Source of the DNA: Halorussus litoreus
GTDB taxonomy: Archaea; Halobacteriota; Halobacteria; Halobacteriales; Haladaptataceae
Assembly (NCBI RefSeq): GCF_003382685.1
Contig: NZ_KZ859519.1
Span: forward strand, 1 to 32,156
Direction of reading: 5' to 3'
Length of the DNA stretch: 32,156 nt
Part shown: positions 21,738-32,156 of the stretch, one piece after another
Layout: every line of letters starts with the position of its first letter
How positions within the stretch are numbered: the first letter of the stretch is position 1
Position numbers and translations under genes: made by a program
The notes under the pieces: model-generated
What the model saw: only the letters and a program-made list of their open reading frames with translations
Database searches by the model: none
Told to the model about the DNA's origin: nothing

Positions 21738-23162
21738 ATGAACGACCATGCCGACCTGCGAGTCGTGAACGCGCGCGTCGTCACCCCGAGCGGCACCATC
21801 GACGGCGGGGTCGCGGCGGCCGACGGCGAGATCATCGCTGTGGGTTCGGACCGCAACCTGCCGGACGCCGACCGGACTATCGATGCCGAAGGCAACTACC
21901 TCATTCCGGGCTTCATCGATCCGCACGTCCATTGGGGGCTCTCGCGGTACGAGTACGAGTACCACGAGGGGCTGGCCCACGACTTCGAGACCGAGACGCG
22001 CGGGGCGGTCCACGGCGGCGTGACCACGGTGGTCAACTTCCTGCTCCAGCCAGACCCCTACCTCCCGGACATGGACTTCTTCCGCGAGGTGGGCCGCGAG
22101 AACTCCTACATCGATTTCGCGTACCACGCCATCGTCCACCAGGACCACCACGTCGACGAGATCGATGGGCTGGCCGAAGAAGGAGTCCGCTCGTTCAAGG
22201 TGTTCTTCAACTGGTACAAACACGCCTCGCCGGAGCTGGGAATCGACCACTCGGACGCCGGACGGGTGTACAAGGTGCTGGACAAAGTGTCGGATATCAA
22301 CGACGGCGTGGTGATGTTCCACGCCGAGAACGAGGATCTGGCCCACGAGCGCAGACAGGAGTTGCAGGAGGCGGGCCGCAACGACCTCGAAGCGTGGTCC
22401 GAGTCCGCGCCGAATATCTGCGAGGCGATGCAGATCGAGCAGATCGGCAGGCTGACCGAGTACACCGACTCCAGAGCCTACATCGTCCACATGTCCACGG
22501 GCGAGGGCGTCGACATCTGCGAGCGATTTCAGGAGCAGGGGGTCAACCTCCACGCCGAGACCCTGCCCGCGTTCCTCGCCCACACCAACGACGAGGATCT
22601 GGGCGTCTGGGGCAAGATCTCGCCGCCGCTCCGTGGCGAGGCGAGCAAGAAGCGCCTCTGGGAGGGGCTGCGCAACGGCACCGTCGAGTACCTCGGCACC
22701 GACCACTGCCCGCACAAGATCGAGTTCAAGGAGAAAGAGGGCGGCAAGTACGGCGACATATGGGACGCGATTCCGGGCGACAACAACGGCATCGAGTACT
22801 TCCTGCCGGTGATGATGAGCGAGGGCGTCAACGAGAATCGCATCTCGATGGAGCGACTGGTCGAGGTCGCCTGCGAGAACAACGCCAAGCGCTGGGGGCT
22901 CTATCCCCGGAAAGGCGCGCTCGCGGAGGGGTCGGACGCCGACATGGTGATCGTCGACCTCGAAAAATCCGCCGTCGTGGACGACGACTTCTACCACACG
23001 ATGGAGCCGCGCTACTCGACGTTCCACGGCGAGGAGCTGACCGGCCTGCCGACCCACACCATCGTCGGCGGTGAAGTCGTCGTGGAGGACGGCGAGCTAC
23101 AGGTCCAGAAAGGCGGTCGGGAGTATCTGGCGCGAGGGCCGGAGGGCGTGGTGCGGAACTGA
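21738..23162 (+). CDS. Cyclic amidohydrolase (hydantoinase / dihydropyrimidinase / dihydroorotase-like)
   Basis: 474 residues. Hydrolyses a cyclic amide such as a hydantoin, dihydropyrimidine or allantoin. The binuclear metal site is complete: H63 and H65 (DPHVHWG), the carboxylated lysine K154 (SFKVFFNW), H195 (MFHAEN), H251 (VHMSTGEG) and catalytic D322 (GTDHCPH). Length and motifs suit the D-hydantoinase/dihydropyrimidinase group better than the shorter pyrimidine-pathway dihydroorotase. The start at 21738 follows a TATA-like box at about 30 bp; an in-frame ATG lies only 12 nt upstream. It stands alone; the later gamma-glutamyltransferase and tryptophanase genes suggest a region of amino-acid and nitrogen scavenging. 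Confidence 0.88.
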   Translation: MNDHADLRVVNARVVTPSGTIDGGVAAADGEIIAVGSDRNLPDADRTIDAEGNYLIPGFIDPHVHWGLSRYEYEYHEGLAHDFETETRGAVHGGVTTVVNFLLQPDPYLPDMDFFREVGRENSYIDFAYHAIVHQDHHVDEIDGLAEEGVRSFKVFFNWYKHASPELGIDHSDAGRVYKVLDKVSDINDGVVMFHAENEDLAHERRQELQEAGRNDLEAWSESAPNICEAMQIEQIGRLTEYTDSRAYIVHMSTGEGVDICERFQEQGVNLHAETLPAFLAHTNDEDLGVWGKISPPLRGEASKKRLWEGLRNGTVEYLGTDHCPHKIEFKEKEGGKYGDIWDAIPGDNNGIEYFLPVMMSEGVNENRISMERLVEVACENNAKRWGLYPRKGALAEGSDADMVIVDLEKSAVVDDDFYHTMEPRYSTFHGEELTGLPTHTIVGGEVVVEDGELQVQKGGREYLARGPEGVVRN

Positions 23163-23182
23163 CGGTCCAGCCGTCTTTCGTT

Positions 23183-23234
23183 CGACCGGCGGACCACCAA
23201 CGCTGAAGCGACCGGCGGACCACCAACGCTGAAG
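23183..23234 (+). repeat. 26-bp perfect tandem duplication
   Basis: Two exact adjacent copies of a 26-bp unit (23183-23208 and 23209-23234), each beginning CGACCGGCGGACC and ending CGCTGAAG. It ends 24 bp before the start of the small membrane protein gene, so it overlaps its promoter region. Confidence 0.9.
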
Positions 23235-23257
23235 TAACGACACAGTCGACCACGAGT

Positions 23258-23479
23258 ATGGCTGGAACGAGACCGATGCTGTTCGGTATTGCAGTGATTC
23301 TCGCGAGCGGGTTCATCCTCGTCCACGACGCTATCCGGTACGGATACGAGTTAGGTCCGGTCACCGGAATCGCTCAATGGGGTCTGCTGGGCGGGCTCGC
23401 GATTAGTTTTCTCGGACTGCTCTACGGCACCGCGAGTGCGACTCAGTCGAAAGAAGAGGAGACATCGGCAGAGCAGTGA
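23258..23479 (+). CDS. Small two-helix membrane protein
   Basis: 73 residues. Two hydrophobic helices, LFGIAVILASGFILVHDAI (about 8-26) and WGLLGGLAISFLGLLYGTA (about 41-59), are separated by RYGYELGPVTGIAQ and followed by a charged tail (SKEEETSAEQ). The composition is that of a genuine membrane protein and the start lies just after a 26-bp tandem repeat. No family recognised; transport accessory or lipid-associated roles would be guesses. Confidence 0.72.
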   Translation: MAGTRPMLFGIAVILASGFILVHDAIRYGYELGPVTGIAQWGLLGGLAISFLGLLYGTASATQSKEEETSAEQ

Positions 23480-23613
23480 TCCGATAGACCGGCCGTGGCA
23501 GTTGCGAGTTCCCTGCAAGGCCGTCTACGCTGACGCGTCGGAAGGGTGTGGATTTTGCTCGCTATCCACAAGACATTTGCTCGACGCCCAACCAGTCTCG
23601 GCCAACGCCCTCC

Positions 23614-24939
23614 ATGCCCTCCCTCACTCGCAGACGCCTCCTCGGCGGTCTCACAGGCGGTAGCGCGCTCGGCTTCACCGGATACCGGTTCCTCCCAGCG
23701 AACATCCTCCCGTCACCCCTCCTCGAACTCCGGACCGAGCGCATGTCGATTCCCCAAGTCGACACGTCGCTACCCGTCGCGCCGAGCGCGCTCGACGACT
23801 CCCGGGACCACCTCCGGGACGTGATCGACCGCGCGGAGACCGCGTGGAAGGGAGTCGAGGACTCGGACGTGCAGACCCAGAACGAGGAGTTCGACCGGAA
23901 TCTCGGAAGTACGCTCGACGCCGCCCGCGAGCAATTTGGCGAAGCCGAGGGAGCCGACCCCACCACGGACGCACTGCGGATCCTCCGACTCGGCGTGAAC
24001 CGCGCGGCGTGGTCGCTGGGAGCCGCGCGAGCCATCGCGGACGACTACGAGGTCGCGGCGTTGAACGAGCGGTCGACGGGCCTCCACCACGACGGGAACG
24101 AGTTCGCGGACGCGACGAGCTACGAGGTCGTCGACCCGCGGCGCGGCCTCGCGTATCTCCACCGGACCGAGCGCGCGCTCTACTTCGCCCGGATGAAGGC
24201 GTACGGGCAGGTGTACCTCTCCGGCGAGCAGGTCGCCAAGGAGGAGTACGACTACCGCGAGGCCGTCGAGGCCATCCGCGGCGCGATAGAGGGTCGCCGC
24301 TGGCTCGGCGACGCGCGGGCCATCTACGAAGCCCACCGCGCGAACGTCGACGAGGCTGACGCGGGCGAGACCACCGACCTCGAAGCCCACCTCGACGAGA
24401 CCTGGCGGAGTGTCGCGGACCGCATCGAGAGCGAGTTCCCGACCCGCGACGCCGCAATCGAGCGCTTCGCCGAGCGCGCCGACGAGGGCGCTCACGAGCG
24501 GGCGGTCACCGACGTGCTCCACAACGGGCTGTTTCAGGCGTACGACGCGCGGCCACCGAGACAAGGGCTCCGAAACGGGCTGCTGGCTCGCGCCGCGGTC
24601 GAGCACGCCAGAGCGCTCCAGCACGGCCGGGCCTTCCAATCTGCGATGGAACGACTCGACGGGGCGTTCGCCGACAGCGGGGTCGACGCCGCGCTGGCCG
24701 CCGGCACGAAGCGCGAGGCCGTCCGCCGACTTCGGAACTTGCTCGACGACTCGGGCGACCCGCTCACCCGCGCGCTCGCAGAGCGTCCGCGCGAGGAGAT
24801 CGCCATCGGCGACTGGCCGTACGAGTTGCAGGGCCCGCGCGACTCGAAGCATCCCCACGCCGAGGCGTACGCGATGTATCTGCTCGCGGCCGAGACGCTC
24901 CGGCACACTCCCGACGTCCGAGGTGTGCTACTGCCCTAA
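23614..24939 (+). CDS. Tat-exported helical protein of unknown function
   Basis: 441 residues. The N-terminus MPSLTRRRLLGGLTGGSALG is a Tat signal; this fixes the start at 23614, since the 22 codons upstream in frame lack protein character. The mature part is almost entirely alpha-helical and charged, with repeated Glu/Arg/Ala heptad-like stretches (DHLRDVIDRAETAWKG, EAVEAIRGAIEGRRWLGDARAIYEAH, ERALYFARMKAYG), suggesting a bundle or coiled-coil protein outside the membrane. No catalytic motif is seen and I do not recognise a family. It is followed after 64 bp by the cytochrome P450 gene on the same strand, so co-transcription is possible. Confidence 0.8.
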   Translation: MPSLTRRRLLGGLTGGSALGFTGYRFLPANILPSPLLELRTERMSIPQVDTSLPVAPSALDDSRDHLRDVIDRAETAWKGVEDSDVQTQNEEFDRNLGSTLDAAREQFGEAEGADPTTDALRILRLGVNRAAWSLGAARAIADDYEVAALNERSTGLHHDGNEFADATSYEVVDPRRGLAYLHRTERALYFARMKAYGQVYLSGEQVAKEEYDYREAVEAIRGAIEGRRWLGDARAIYEAHRANVDEADAGETTDLEAHLDETWRSVADRIESEFPTRDAAIERFAERADEGAHERAVTDVLHNGLFQAYDARPPRQGLRNGLLARAAVEHARALQHGRAFQSAMERLDGAFADSGVDAALAAGTKREAVRRLRNLLDDSGDPLTRALAERPREEIAIGDWPYELQGPRDSKHPHAEAYAMYLLAAETLRHTPDVRGVLLP

Positions 24940-25003
24940 ACGCTCCCGGCCGACCCGGGTGCCCACCGCTGGATTCTTCCTGCTCGCGCCCAAGAGTGTG
25001 ACG

Positions 25004-26341
25004 ATGAGTTCCACACCACCGGGACCGAGCGGGGAGCCGCTGTTCGGCAGCAGTCGCCGGTACGCCCGCGACCCGTTCCGCTTCCTGTCGGCGTGCGAGC
25101 AGGCGTACGGGAGCGTGGTCCGGTTCGACCTCGGTCCGATAGAGACGTATCTGCTGACCGACCCGGCAGACGTCGAGCGCGTGCTGGTCTCGGAGGCCGA
25201 CCAGTACCGCAAACCCGACTTCCAGAACGACGCGCTCGGTGACCTCCTCGGGAAGGGCCTCCTGCTCAGCGAGGGCCAGACGTGGCGCGAACAGCGCCAG
25301 CTCGCCAATCCCGCGTTCGACGTGACTCGGCTGATGGGGTTCGCCGACGACATCGTGAGTCACAACGACGACCTGCTGGCCGGGTGGACCGACGGCGCGC
25401 AGGTCGACCTCGAACGCGACATGACGCAGGTGACCCTCGCCGTCATCGTGGACCTGATGCTCGGGACCGACCTGAACGACGAGCGGGTTCAAACGATCCG
25501 CGAGGCCCTCGAACCGCTCGGGGCGCGCTTCGAGCCCGACCCCGTTCGATTCGCGGCCCCGCAGTGGCTACCGATGCCCGGCGACGGCGAGTACCGGGGC
25601 GCGGTCGAGACGATGGAGGGCGTCATCGACGACATCGTCGCCGAGCGGCGGGGCACCCACGGCGACCCGACGACCGACGACGGGCCGGACGACCTGCTCT
25701 CGATCCTGCTGCGGGCCCAGGACCGCGGCGAGCAGTCCGACCGTCAGATCCGCGACGAGGTGATGACGATGCTGCTGGCGGGCCACGACACCACCGCGCT
25801 CACGCTGACCTACTCGTGGTACCTGCTCTCCCAGCATCCCGAGGCCGAGCGCCGGGTCCACGACGAGATAAGCGACGTGCTCGGCGGCGACCGGCCGACG
25901 ATGGCCGACGTCCGGGAGCTGGACTACGTCGAGCGCGTGGTCGACGAGGCGATGCGGCTCTACCCGCCAGTGTACACGATGTTCCGCGAACCGGTCGAAC
26001 CCGTCGAACTCGGCGGGTATCGAATCCCCGAGGACGCCGCCATCATGCTCTCGCAGTGGGCGATGCACCGCTCGGAGCGCCACTGGGACCGCCCGGACGA
26101 GTTCGACCCCGACCGGTGGACCCGGAGCAGCGACCGGTCGCGCTTCGCGTACTTCCCGTTCGGCGGCGGCCCCCGCCACTGCATCGGGAAGCACCTCGCC
26201 AAACTGGAGGCCAAACTCATCCTCGCTCGCACCGCACAGCAATACCGCCTCGAATATGCCCGCGAGGACGAGCCGGAACTACTGCCCTCGCTGACGATGC
26301 ACCCCCGGGACGGAATGCCGATGATCGCTCACGAGCGGTAG
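25004..26341 (+). CDS. Cytochrome P450
   Basis: 445 residues, soluble and acidic. A heme monooxygenase with all key motifs: I-helix AGHDTT (259-264), K-helix EAMR (E315 and R318), the FDPDRW region before the heme loop, and the heme-binding FGGGPRHCIG with the ligand C393. The C-helix WREQR is at about 94-98. The substrate is unknown; haloarchaeal P450s such as the CYP174 group are known, but assignment needs a comparison. No ferredoxin or reductase gene is adjacent, so electrons must come from general carriers. The start at 25004 lies immediately before the proline-rich PPGPSGEPLFG hinge typical of P450 N-termini. Confidence 0.95.
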   Translation: MSSTPPGPSGEPLFGSSRRYARDPFRFLSACEQAYGSVVRFDLGPIETYLLTDPADVERVLVSEADQYRKPDFQNDALGDLLGKGLLLSEGQTWREQRQLANPAFDVTRLMGFADDIVSHNDDLLAGWTDGAQVDLERDMTQVTLAVIVDLMLGTDLNDERVQTIREALEPLGARFEPDPVRFAAPQWLPMPGDGEYRGAVETMEGVIDDIVAERRGTHGDPTTDDGPDDLLSILLRAQDRGEQSDRQIRDEVMTMLLAGHDTTALTLTYSWYLLSQHPEAERRVHDEISDVLGGDRPTMADVRELDYVERVVDEAMRLYPPVYTMFREPVEPVELGGYRIPEDAAIMLSQWAMHRSERHWDRPDEFDPDRWTRSSDRSRFAYFPFGGGPRHCIGKHLAKLEAKLILARTAQQYRLEYAREDEPELLPSLTMHPRDGMPMIAHER

Positions 26342-26392
26342 TCCGAAGGCCATCGCCCAGCGGTTGACTCCTCTTTTTCCCCTTCCCCGCCG

Positions 26393-26400
26393 TTTTTCAC
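26393..26400 (+). promoter_or_regulatory. TATA-like box of the gamma-glutamyltransferase gene
   Basis: TTTTTCAC, centred 27 bp before the ATG at 26423; favours that start over the GTG at 26408. Confidence 0.45.
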
Positions 26401-26422
26401 CACCGGCGTGAAACCCCTTCGC

Positions 26423-28093
26423 ATGACCGACCCCGACCGATTCGGTTCGCGTCGCTCGACCGTCTACGCGCCCAACGGCCTCGTCGCGACGAGCCAACCC
26501 CTTGCCGCGGAGGCGGGCGTCCAGCTACTTCGGGAGGGCGGCAACGCCTTCGACGCCGCAGTGGCGACCGCCGCGGCGCTCAACGTCGTCGAGCCCACGA
26601 GCACGGGCCTCGGCGGCGACGTGTTCGCGTGCTACCGGACCGCCGACGGCGAGGTCGGCGCGCTGCGCTCCTGCGGGGGCGCGCCCGCCGACGCGACCAT
26701 CGAGAACGTCCGCGAGGCGCTGCGAGAGAACCCGAACGCCGAGGACTACTACCCCGCTTCGCGGGGGTACGCCACCGACGCCGACGAGGATGCGGGAATG
26801 CCGTTCCTCGGTCCGCACGCGGTGACGGTGCCGGGCACGGCCCGCGGGTGGGAGGCCACCGTGGAGGAGCTCGGGAAGCTCACCCTCGCGGACGCGCTCG
26901 GCCCGGCCATCGAGTACGCGACCGAGGGCTACCCCGTCTCGGAGATCATCGCCTCCCACTGGACGGGCGCGGAGGACCTGTTCACCGACGAGCACGCCCG
27001 TGAGGCGTTTTTGAAGGACGGGGCAGCCCCCGGCGTCGGCGAGCTGATGACCCTTCCCCGCCTCGGCGAGTCGATGCGGAAGATCGCCGAGCGGGGAGCC
27101 GACGTGGTGTACGAGGGCGAGATCGCCGAGCAGATTGCAGAGGAGATTCAGGAGCAGGGCGGGTTCATGACGGTCGAGGACCTCGCGTCCTTCGAACCGG
27201 AGTTCGTCGACCCCGTCTCGACCACCTACAACGGCGCGGAGATATTCGAGCTTCCGCCGAACAATCAGGGGCTCATCGCGCTCGAAGCACTCAACATCGC
27301 CGAGGAGATCGGCGCGGGCGACCACCCCGTCGACTCGCCCGAGCGCATCCACTACTTCGCGGAGGCGACGAAGCGAGCCTTCCACGACGGCCACCGGTAC
27401 GTCACCGACCCCGAGTACGAGGAGATCCCGCCGCTCGGCTCGAAGGAGTGGGCCGCCGAGCGCGCGGCGGGCATCGACGAGTCGGCCGACAACGACGTGT
27501 CGTTCGGCGTGCCGAACTCCCACTCCGAGGCGAATCCCGCCGAGGACGCCGACACCGTGTTGCTCACCGTCGCCGACGACGAGGGCAACGTGGTGTCGTA
27601 CATCAACTCCCGCTTCGCGGGCTTCGGCTCGGGGCTCGTGGCGGGCGACACCGGCATCGCGCTCCAGAACCGCGGGGCCTCGTTCTCGCTCGACCCGGAC
27701 CACCCCAACAGCCTCGAATCGGGCAAGCGGCCGTTCCACACGCTGATCCCCGCGATGGCGAAATTCGGCGAGGACGACTGGGCCGCGTTCGGCGTGATGG
27801 GCGGGTTCATGCAGCCCCAGGGCCACGTGCAGGTCATCTCGAACATCGTGGACTACGACATGCCCCTGCAGGCGGCGCTCGACCACCCCCGTTGGCGGTA
27901 CCGCGAGTCGGGCGAACTCGCAGTCGAGGGCCGGGTCGACGGCGCGGTCGCGTCGAAGCTCGCCCGGATGGGCCACGACGTGCGCGTGCTTCCGCCGGTG
28001 ATGTTCGGCGGCGCGCAGGTCACCCGCCGCGAGGGCGAGACACTCTCGGGCGCGACCGAGCCCCGGAAGGACGGTAACGCGACGGGGTACTGA
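26423..28093 (+). CDS. ggt: Gamma-glutamyltransferase family protein
   Basis: 556 residues. An N-terminal nucleophile hydrolase made as a proenzyme that cleaves itself. The nucleophile is predicted to be T378 in DADTVLLTVADDEGN, giving a large subunit of about 377 residues and a small one of about 179. Other family features: GGNAFDAAVATAAALNVVEP near the N-terminus, TGLGGDVFACY, PGTARGWE, PPNNQGLIALE, and GKRPFHTLIPAM in the small subunit. It transfers or hydrolyses gamma-glutamyl groups; haloarchaea make gamma-glutamylcysteine rather than glutathione, so that thiol is a plausible substrate (inference). No signal peptide is seen, so it is probably cytoplasmic. Confidence 0.92.
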   Translation: MTDPDRFGSRRSTVYAPNGLVATSQPLAAEAGVQLLREGGNAFDAAVATAAALNVVEPTSTGLGGDVFACYRTADGEVGALRSCGGAPADATIENVREALRENPNAEDYYPASRGYATDADEDAGMPFLGPHAVTVPGTARGWEATVEELGKLTLADALGPAIEYATEGYPVSEIIASHWTGAEDLFTDEHAREAFLKDGAAPGVGELMTLPRLGESMRKIAERGADVVYEGEIAEQIAEEIQEQGGFMTVEDLASFEPEFVDPVSTTYNGAEIFELPPNNQGLIALEALNIAEEIGAGDHPVDSPERIHYFAEATKRAFHDGHRYVTDPEYEEIPPLGSKEWAAERAAGIDESADNDVSFGVPNSHSEANPAEDADTVLLTVADDEGNVVSYINSRFAGFGSGLVAGDTGIALQNRGASFSLDPDHPNSLESGKRPFHTLIPAMAKFGEDDWAAFGVMGGFMQPQGHVQVISNIVDYDMPLQAALDHPRWRYRESGELAVEGRVDGAVASKLARMGHDVRVLPPVMFGGAQVTRREGETLSGATEPRKDGNATGY

Positions 28094-28151
28094 CCGCGAT
28101 TGCTATCTCGTCGCCGGATTCGACTGAAGCGGACAGGTCTATTTACGCCAC

Positions 28152-28207
28152 CGTAAACGCAATCGGGAATAGATTCGAAAACGTAAACGGAATCGTAAAC
28201 GTAAACG
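28152..28207 (+). repeat. Four direct CGTAAACG repeats
   Basis: CGTAAACG occurs at 28152, 28182, 28194 and 28200 (the last two overlap by two bases). Several copies extend to CGTAAACGSAAT. Spacings are 30, 12 and 6 bp. It could be a regulator-binding cluster or a decayed minisatellite. Confidence 0.7.
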
Positions 28208-28254
28208 CAAATACGTTTCGGGATGCAAGAGCGAGAACAACTAATCGACCGAAC

Positions 28255-28308
28255 GGCCGGGTCTGTCCACCGCGCCGCGTCGACGCGGCGCGGTGGACAG
28301 ACCCGGCC
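28255..28308. repeat. 54-bp perfect palindrome (27-bp arms, no loop)
   Basis: Arms 28255-28281 and 28282-28308 are exact reverse complements centred on GTCGAC; each arm contains GGTCTGTCCACCGCGC. It can form a cruciform or an RNA hairpin. It lies 161 bp after the ggt stop and 138 bp before the tnaA start, without a U-run. Confidence 0.9.
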
Positions 28309-28445
28309 CTCGGTGGTGGTTTTTCACACCTCGCGACCGGTTCGGGAGTTGGGCCGACAGCTTCGGTAGGGAACCGCCGGAGTGGGGCGCTTTCGCCCGC
28401 AATTGTTACGGAAGTAATACGTCCGCCGAGGTAGACTCGTCGGAC

Positions 28446-29849
28446 ATGCGAGCCTACAAGTCGAAAGTCGTCTCTCCGATCCAGTTGCCCGAGCGCGACG
28501 AGCGGGCGGCCAATCTCGAACGCGCGGGCTACAACGTCTTCGAACTCGACTCCGAGGGGGTGTACGTCGACCTGCTGACCGACAGCGGGACCGGCACCAT
28601 GAGCGAGTCCCAGTGGGCCGCGCTGATGAAAGGCGACGAGTCGTACGCCGGGAGCACGAGCTTCGAACGACTGCAGGAAGCCATCTCGGACGTGATGGGC
28701 TTCGAGCGCATCGTCCCGGCCCATCAGGGCCGCGGCGCGGAGAACGTCCTCTACGGCGCGCTCGTCTCCGAGGGCGACTACGTGCCGAACAACACCCACT
28801 TCGACACCACGCGGGCGCACGTCACCAACGCCGGGGGCGAGCCGGTCGACTGCCCGCTCGACGCCAGCGTAGAGGGAATCGAGAGCGGAGAGGAAGGCGA
28901 AAATCGTAATTTCGCGGGCGACCTCGACGTGGAGAAGGTCCGGGAACTCGCCGCGGAGGTCGGCGCGGAGCGCATTCCTGCGGTGGTCGTCACGCTCACG
29001 AACAACTCGCTGGCGGGCCAACCCGTCAGCGTCGAGAACGTCCGGCGCGCCCGCGAGGTCGCCGACGAACTCGACGCCGTCTTCGTGATCGACGCCTGCC
29101 GGTTCGCGGAGAACGCCTTCTTCGTCCGAGAGCGCGACCCGGCGTTCGCCGACGCCTCGGTCGCCGAGGTGGCCCGCGAACAGCTCTCGTCCGCCGACGC
29201 GGTCGTCATGAGCGGGAAGAAGGACGGGCTGGTCAACGTCGGCGGGTTCGTCGGCATCGGCGACGACCCGGCGCTCGACGGGCTCTACGACCGGGCGCGC
29301 GAGCGGGGCATCCTCTTCGAGGGCTTCACGACCTACGGCGGGATGGCAGGCCGCGACCTCGAAGCGATGGCGGTCGGCCTGCGCGAGGCGGTCGAGGAGC
29401 GCTACGTCGCCGACCGCGTGGGGCAGGTCCAGCGACTCGGTGACATGCTCGCCGAGCGCGACGTCCCGGTGGTCCGGCCCACGGGGGGCCACGCGGTGTA
29501 CGTCGACGCCGCCGCGTTTCTCCCGGAGATTCCGGCCGAGCAGTTCCCCGGGCAAGCGCTGGTCTGCGAACTCTACCGCGAGGGCGGCGTCCGCGGGGTC
29601 GAACTCGGGAGCTTCGCGTTCCCCGACACCGACCGACCCGAACTCGTCCGGCTCGCGCTCCCCCGACGAACCTACGGCGCGGACCACCTCGAACACGTCG
29701 CCGAGACGTTCGAAAGCGTGGCCGAGCGCCGCGACGCCGGCGAGATCTCGGGACTGGAGATCGTCGAGGAGCCCGGGATGGCCGAACTCCGCCACTTCAG
29801 CGCGGAGCTTCGGCCGGTAGCAGAGCGCGAGGCGACGACAGCCGACTGA
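28446..29849 (+). CDS. tnaA: Tryptophanase (PLP-dependent beta-eliminating lyase)
   Basis: 467 residues, close to the usual tryptophanase length. Cleaves L-tryptophan (or tyrosine, in the related phenol-lyase) to indole (phenol), pyruvate and ammonia. The PLP lysine is expected in MSGKKDGLV; K259 is the likely one, by analogy with the second lysine of the KK pair in bacterial enzymes. Other signatures: TDSGTGTMSESQWAALMKGDE near the N-terminus, the PLP phosphate region AHQGRGAEN, VTLTNNSLAGQPVS, and the cofactor-contact Asp in VIDACRFAENAFF. The start at 28446 is set by family N-terminus length and a TATA-like box 30 bp upstream. There is no permease next to it, unlike the bacterial tnaAB operon. 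The call between tryptophanase and tyrosine phenol-lyase is by similarity only. Confidence 0.92.
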   Translation: MRAYKSKVVSPIQLPERDERAANLERAGYNVFELDSEGVYVDLLTDSGTGTMSESQWAALMKGDESYAGSTSFERLQEAISDVMGFERIVPAHQGRGAENVLYGALVSEGDYVPNNTHFDTTRAHVTNAGGEPVDCPLDASVEGIESGEEGENRNFAGDLDVEKVRELAAEVGAERIPAVVVTLTNNSLAGQPVSVENVRRAREVADELDAVFVIDACRFAENAFFVRERDPAFADASVAEVAREQLSSADAVVMSGKKDGLVNVGGFVGIGDDPALDGLYDRARERGILFEGFTTYGGMAGRDLEAMAVGLREAVEERYVADRVGQVQRLGDMLAERDVPVVRPTGGHAVYVDAAAFLPEIPAEQFPGQALVCELYREGGVRGVELGSFAFPDTDRPELVRLALPRRTYGADHLEHVAETFESVAERRDAGEISGLEIVEEPGMAELRHFSAELRPVAEREATTAD

Positions 29850-29890
29850 TCGGCGATTACTGGTCGGCCGACCAGCGAACTGGACGACCG

Positions 29891-32156
<2,266 letters not shown>

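Larger units (their letters stand above)
28094..28445. other. 352-bp spacer with repeats, a long palindrome and the tnaA promoter
   Basis: No gene. It holds four CGTAAACG repeats (28152-28207), a 54-bp perfect palindrome (28255-28308) and a TATA-like box GAAGTAATAC (28411-28420) about 30 bp before the tryptophanase ATG. The first half is notably A/T-richer than the flanking genes. Confidence 0.65.

Overview
This is chromosomal DNA of an extremely halophilic archaeon (class Halobacteria). The support is high GC (about 65-75% in most genes), very acidic proteins, many twin-arginine (Tat) secreted proteins, a halocyanin, a HalOD1 protein, several families typical of haloarchaea, and A/T-rich TATA boxes placed 26-30 bp before start codons, as expected for leaderless transcripts. 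The genus cannot be fixed from sequence alone. The right end runs into G homopolymers and looks like a contig end. No rRNA, tRNA, CRISPR array or intact insertion sequence was seen.

Layout. 1-1764 (minus): two translationally coupled membrane genes (DUF4129 protein, then a DUF7269-like protein running off the left edge). 1834-2988: M48 metalloprotease, sharing a palindromic TATA box with the DUF4129 gene. 3052-5735: a copper module, with a Tat-exported two-domain multicopper oxidase followed 3 nt later by a membrane-anchored halocyanin, and a divergent HTH regulator coupled to a small membrane protein. 5736-6392: gene-free, holding decayed repeat-like DNA. 6393-8243: orphan peptide-type ABC substrate-binding protein, followed by a very strong hairpin. 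8517-11927: a DUF7504-like protein, a 45-residue membrane protein and a CHAT-domain protease whose stop codon overlaps that of the small gene; GC falls to 42-50% here, and the change lies inside the CHAT gene. 11964-14458: PhoD phosphatase and a divergent universal stress protein.

14459-14962: gene-free and repeat-rich, including a second, inverted copy of the 6.0-kb element. 14963-19469: enolase-superfamily enzyme, GAF/PAS histidine kinase with an in-frame tandem repeat in its ATPase domain, a 56-residue protein divergent from a HalOD1 protein, and a polytopic membrane protein. 19607-23162: MutS-family ATPase and a hydantoinase/dihydropyrimidinase-type amidohydrolase. 23258-28093: small membrane protein, Tat-exported protein of unknown function, cytochrome P450 and gamma-glutamyltransferase. 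28446-29849: tryptophanase, preceded by CGTAAACG repeats and a 54-bp perfect palindrome. 29891 to the right edge (minus): a second, larger DUF4129 membrane protein.

How it fits together. The copper module suggests periplasm-side oxidation by the oxidase with halocyanin as electron carrier, regulated by the divergent HTH. Hydantoinase, gamma-glutamyltransferase and tryptophanase point to catabolism of amino acids and their derivatives, though each appears to have its own promoter. The least explained locus is DUF7504 / 45-residue membrane protein / CHAT protease. It combines an effector-type protease, a tiny membrane protein, tail-to-tail overlap and a sharp composition break, and is the best candidate here for an undescribed system.
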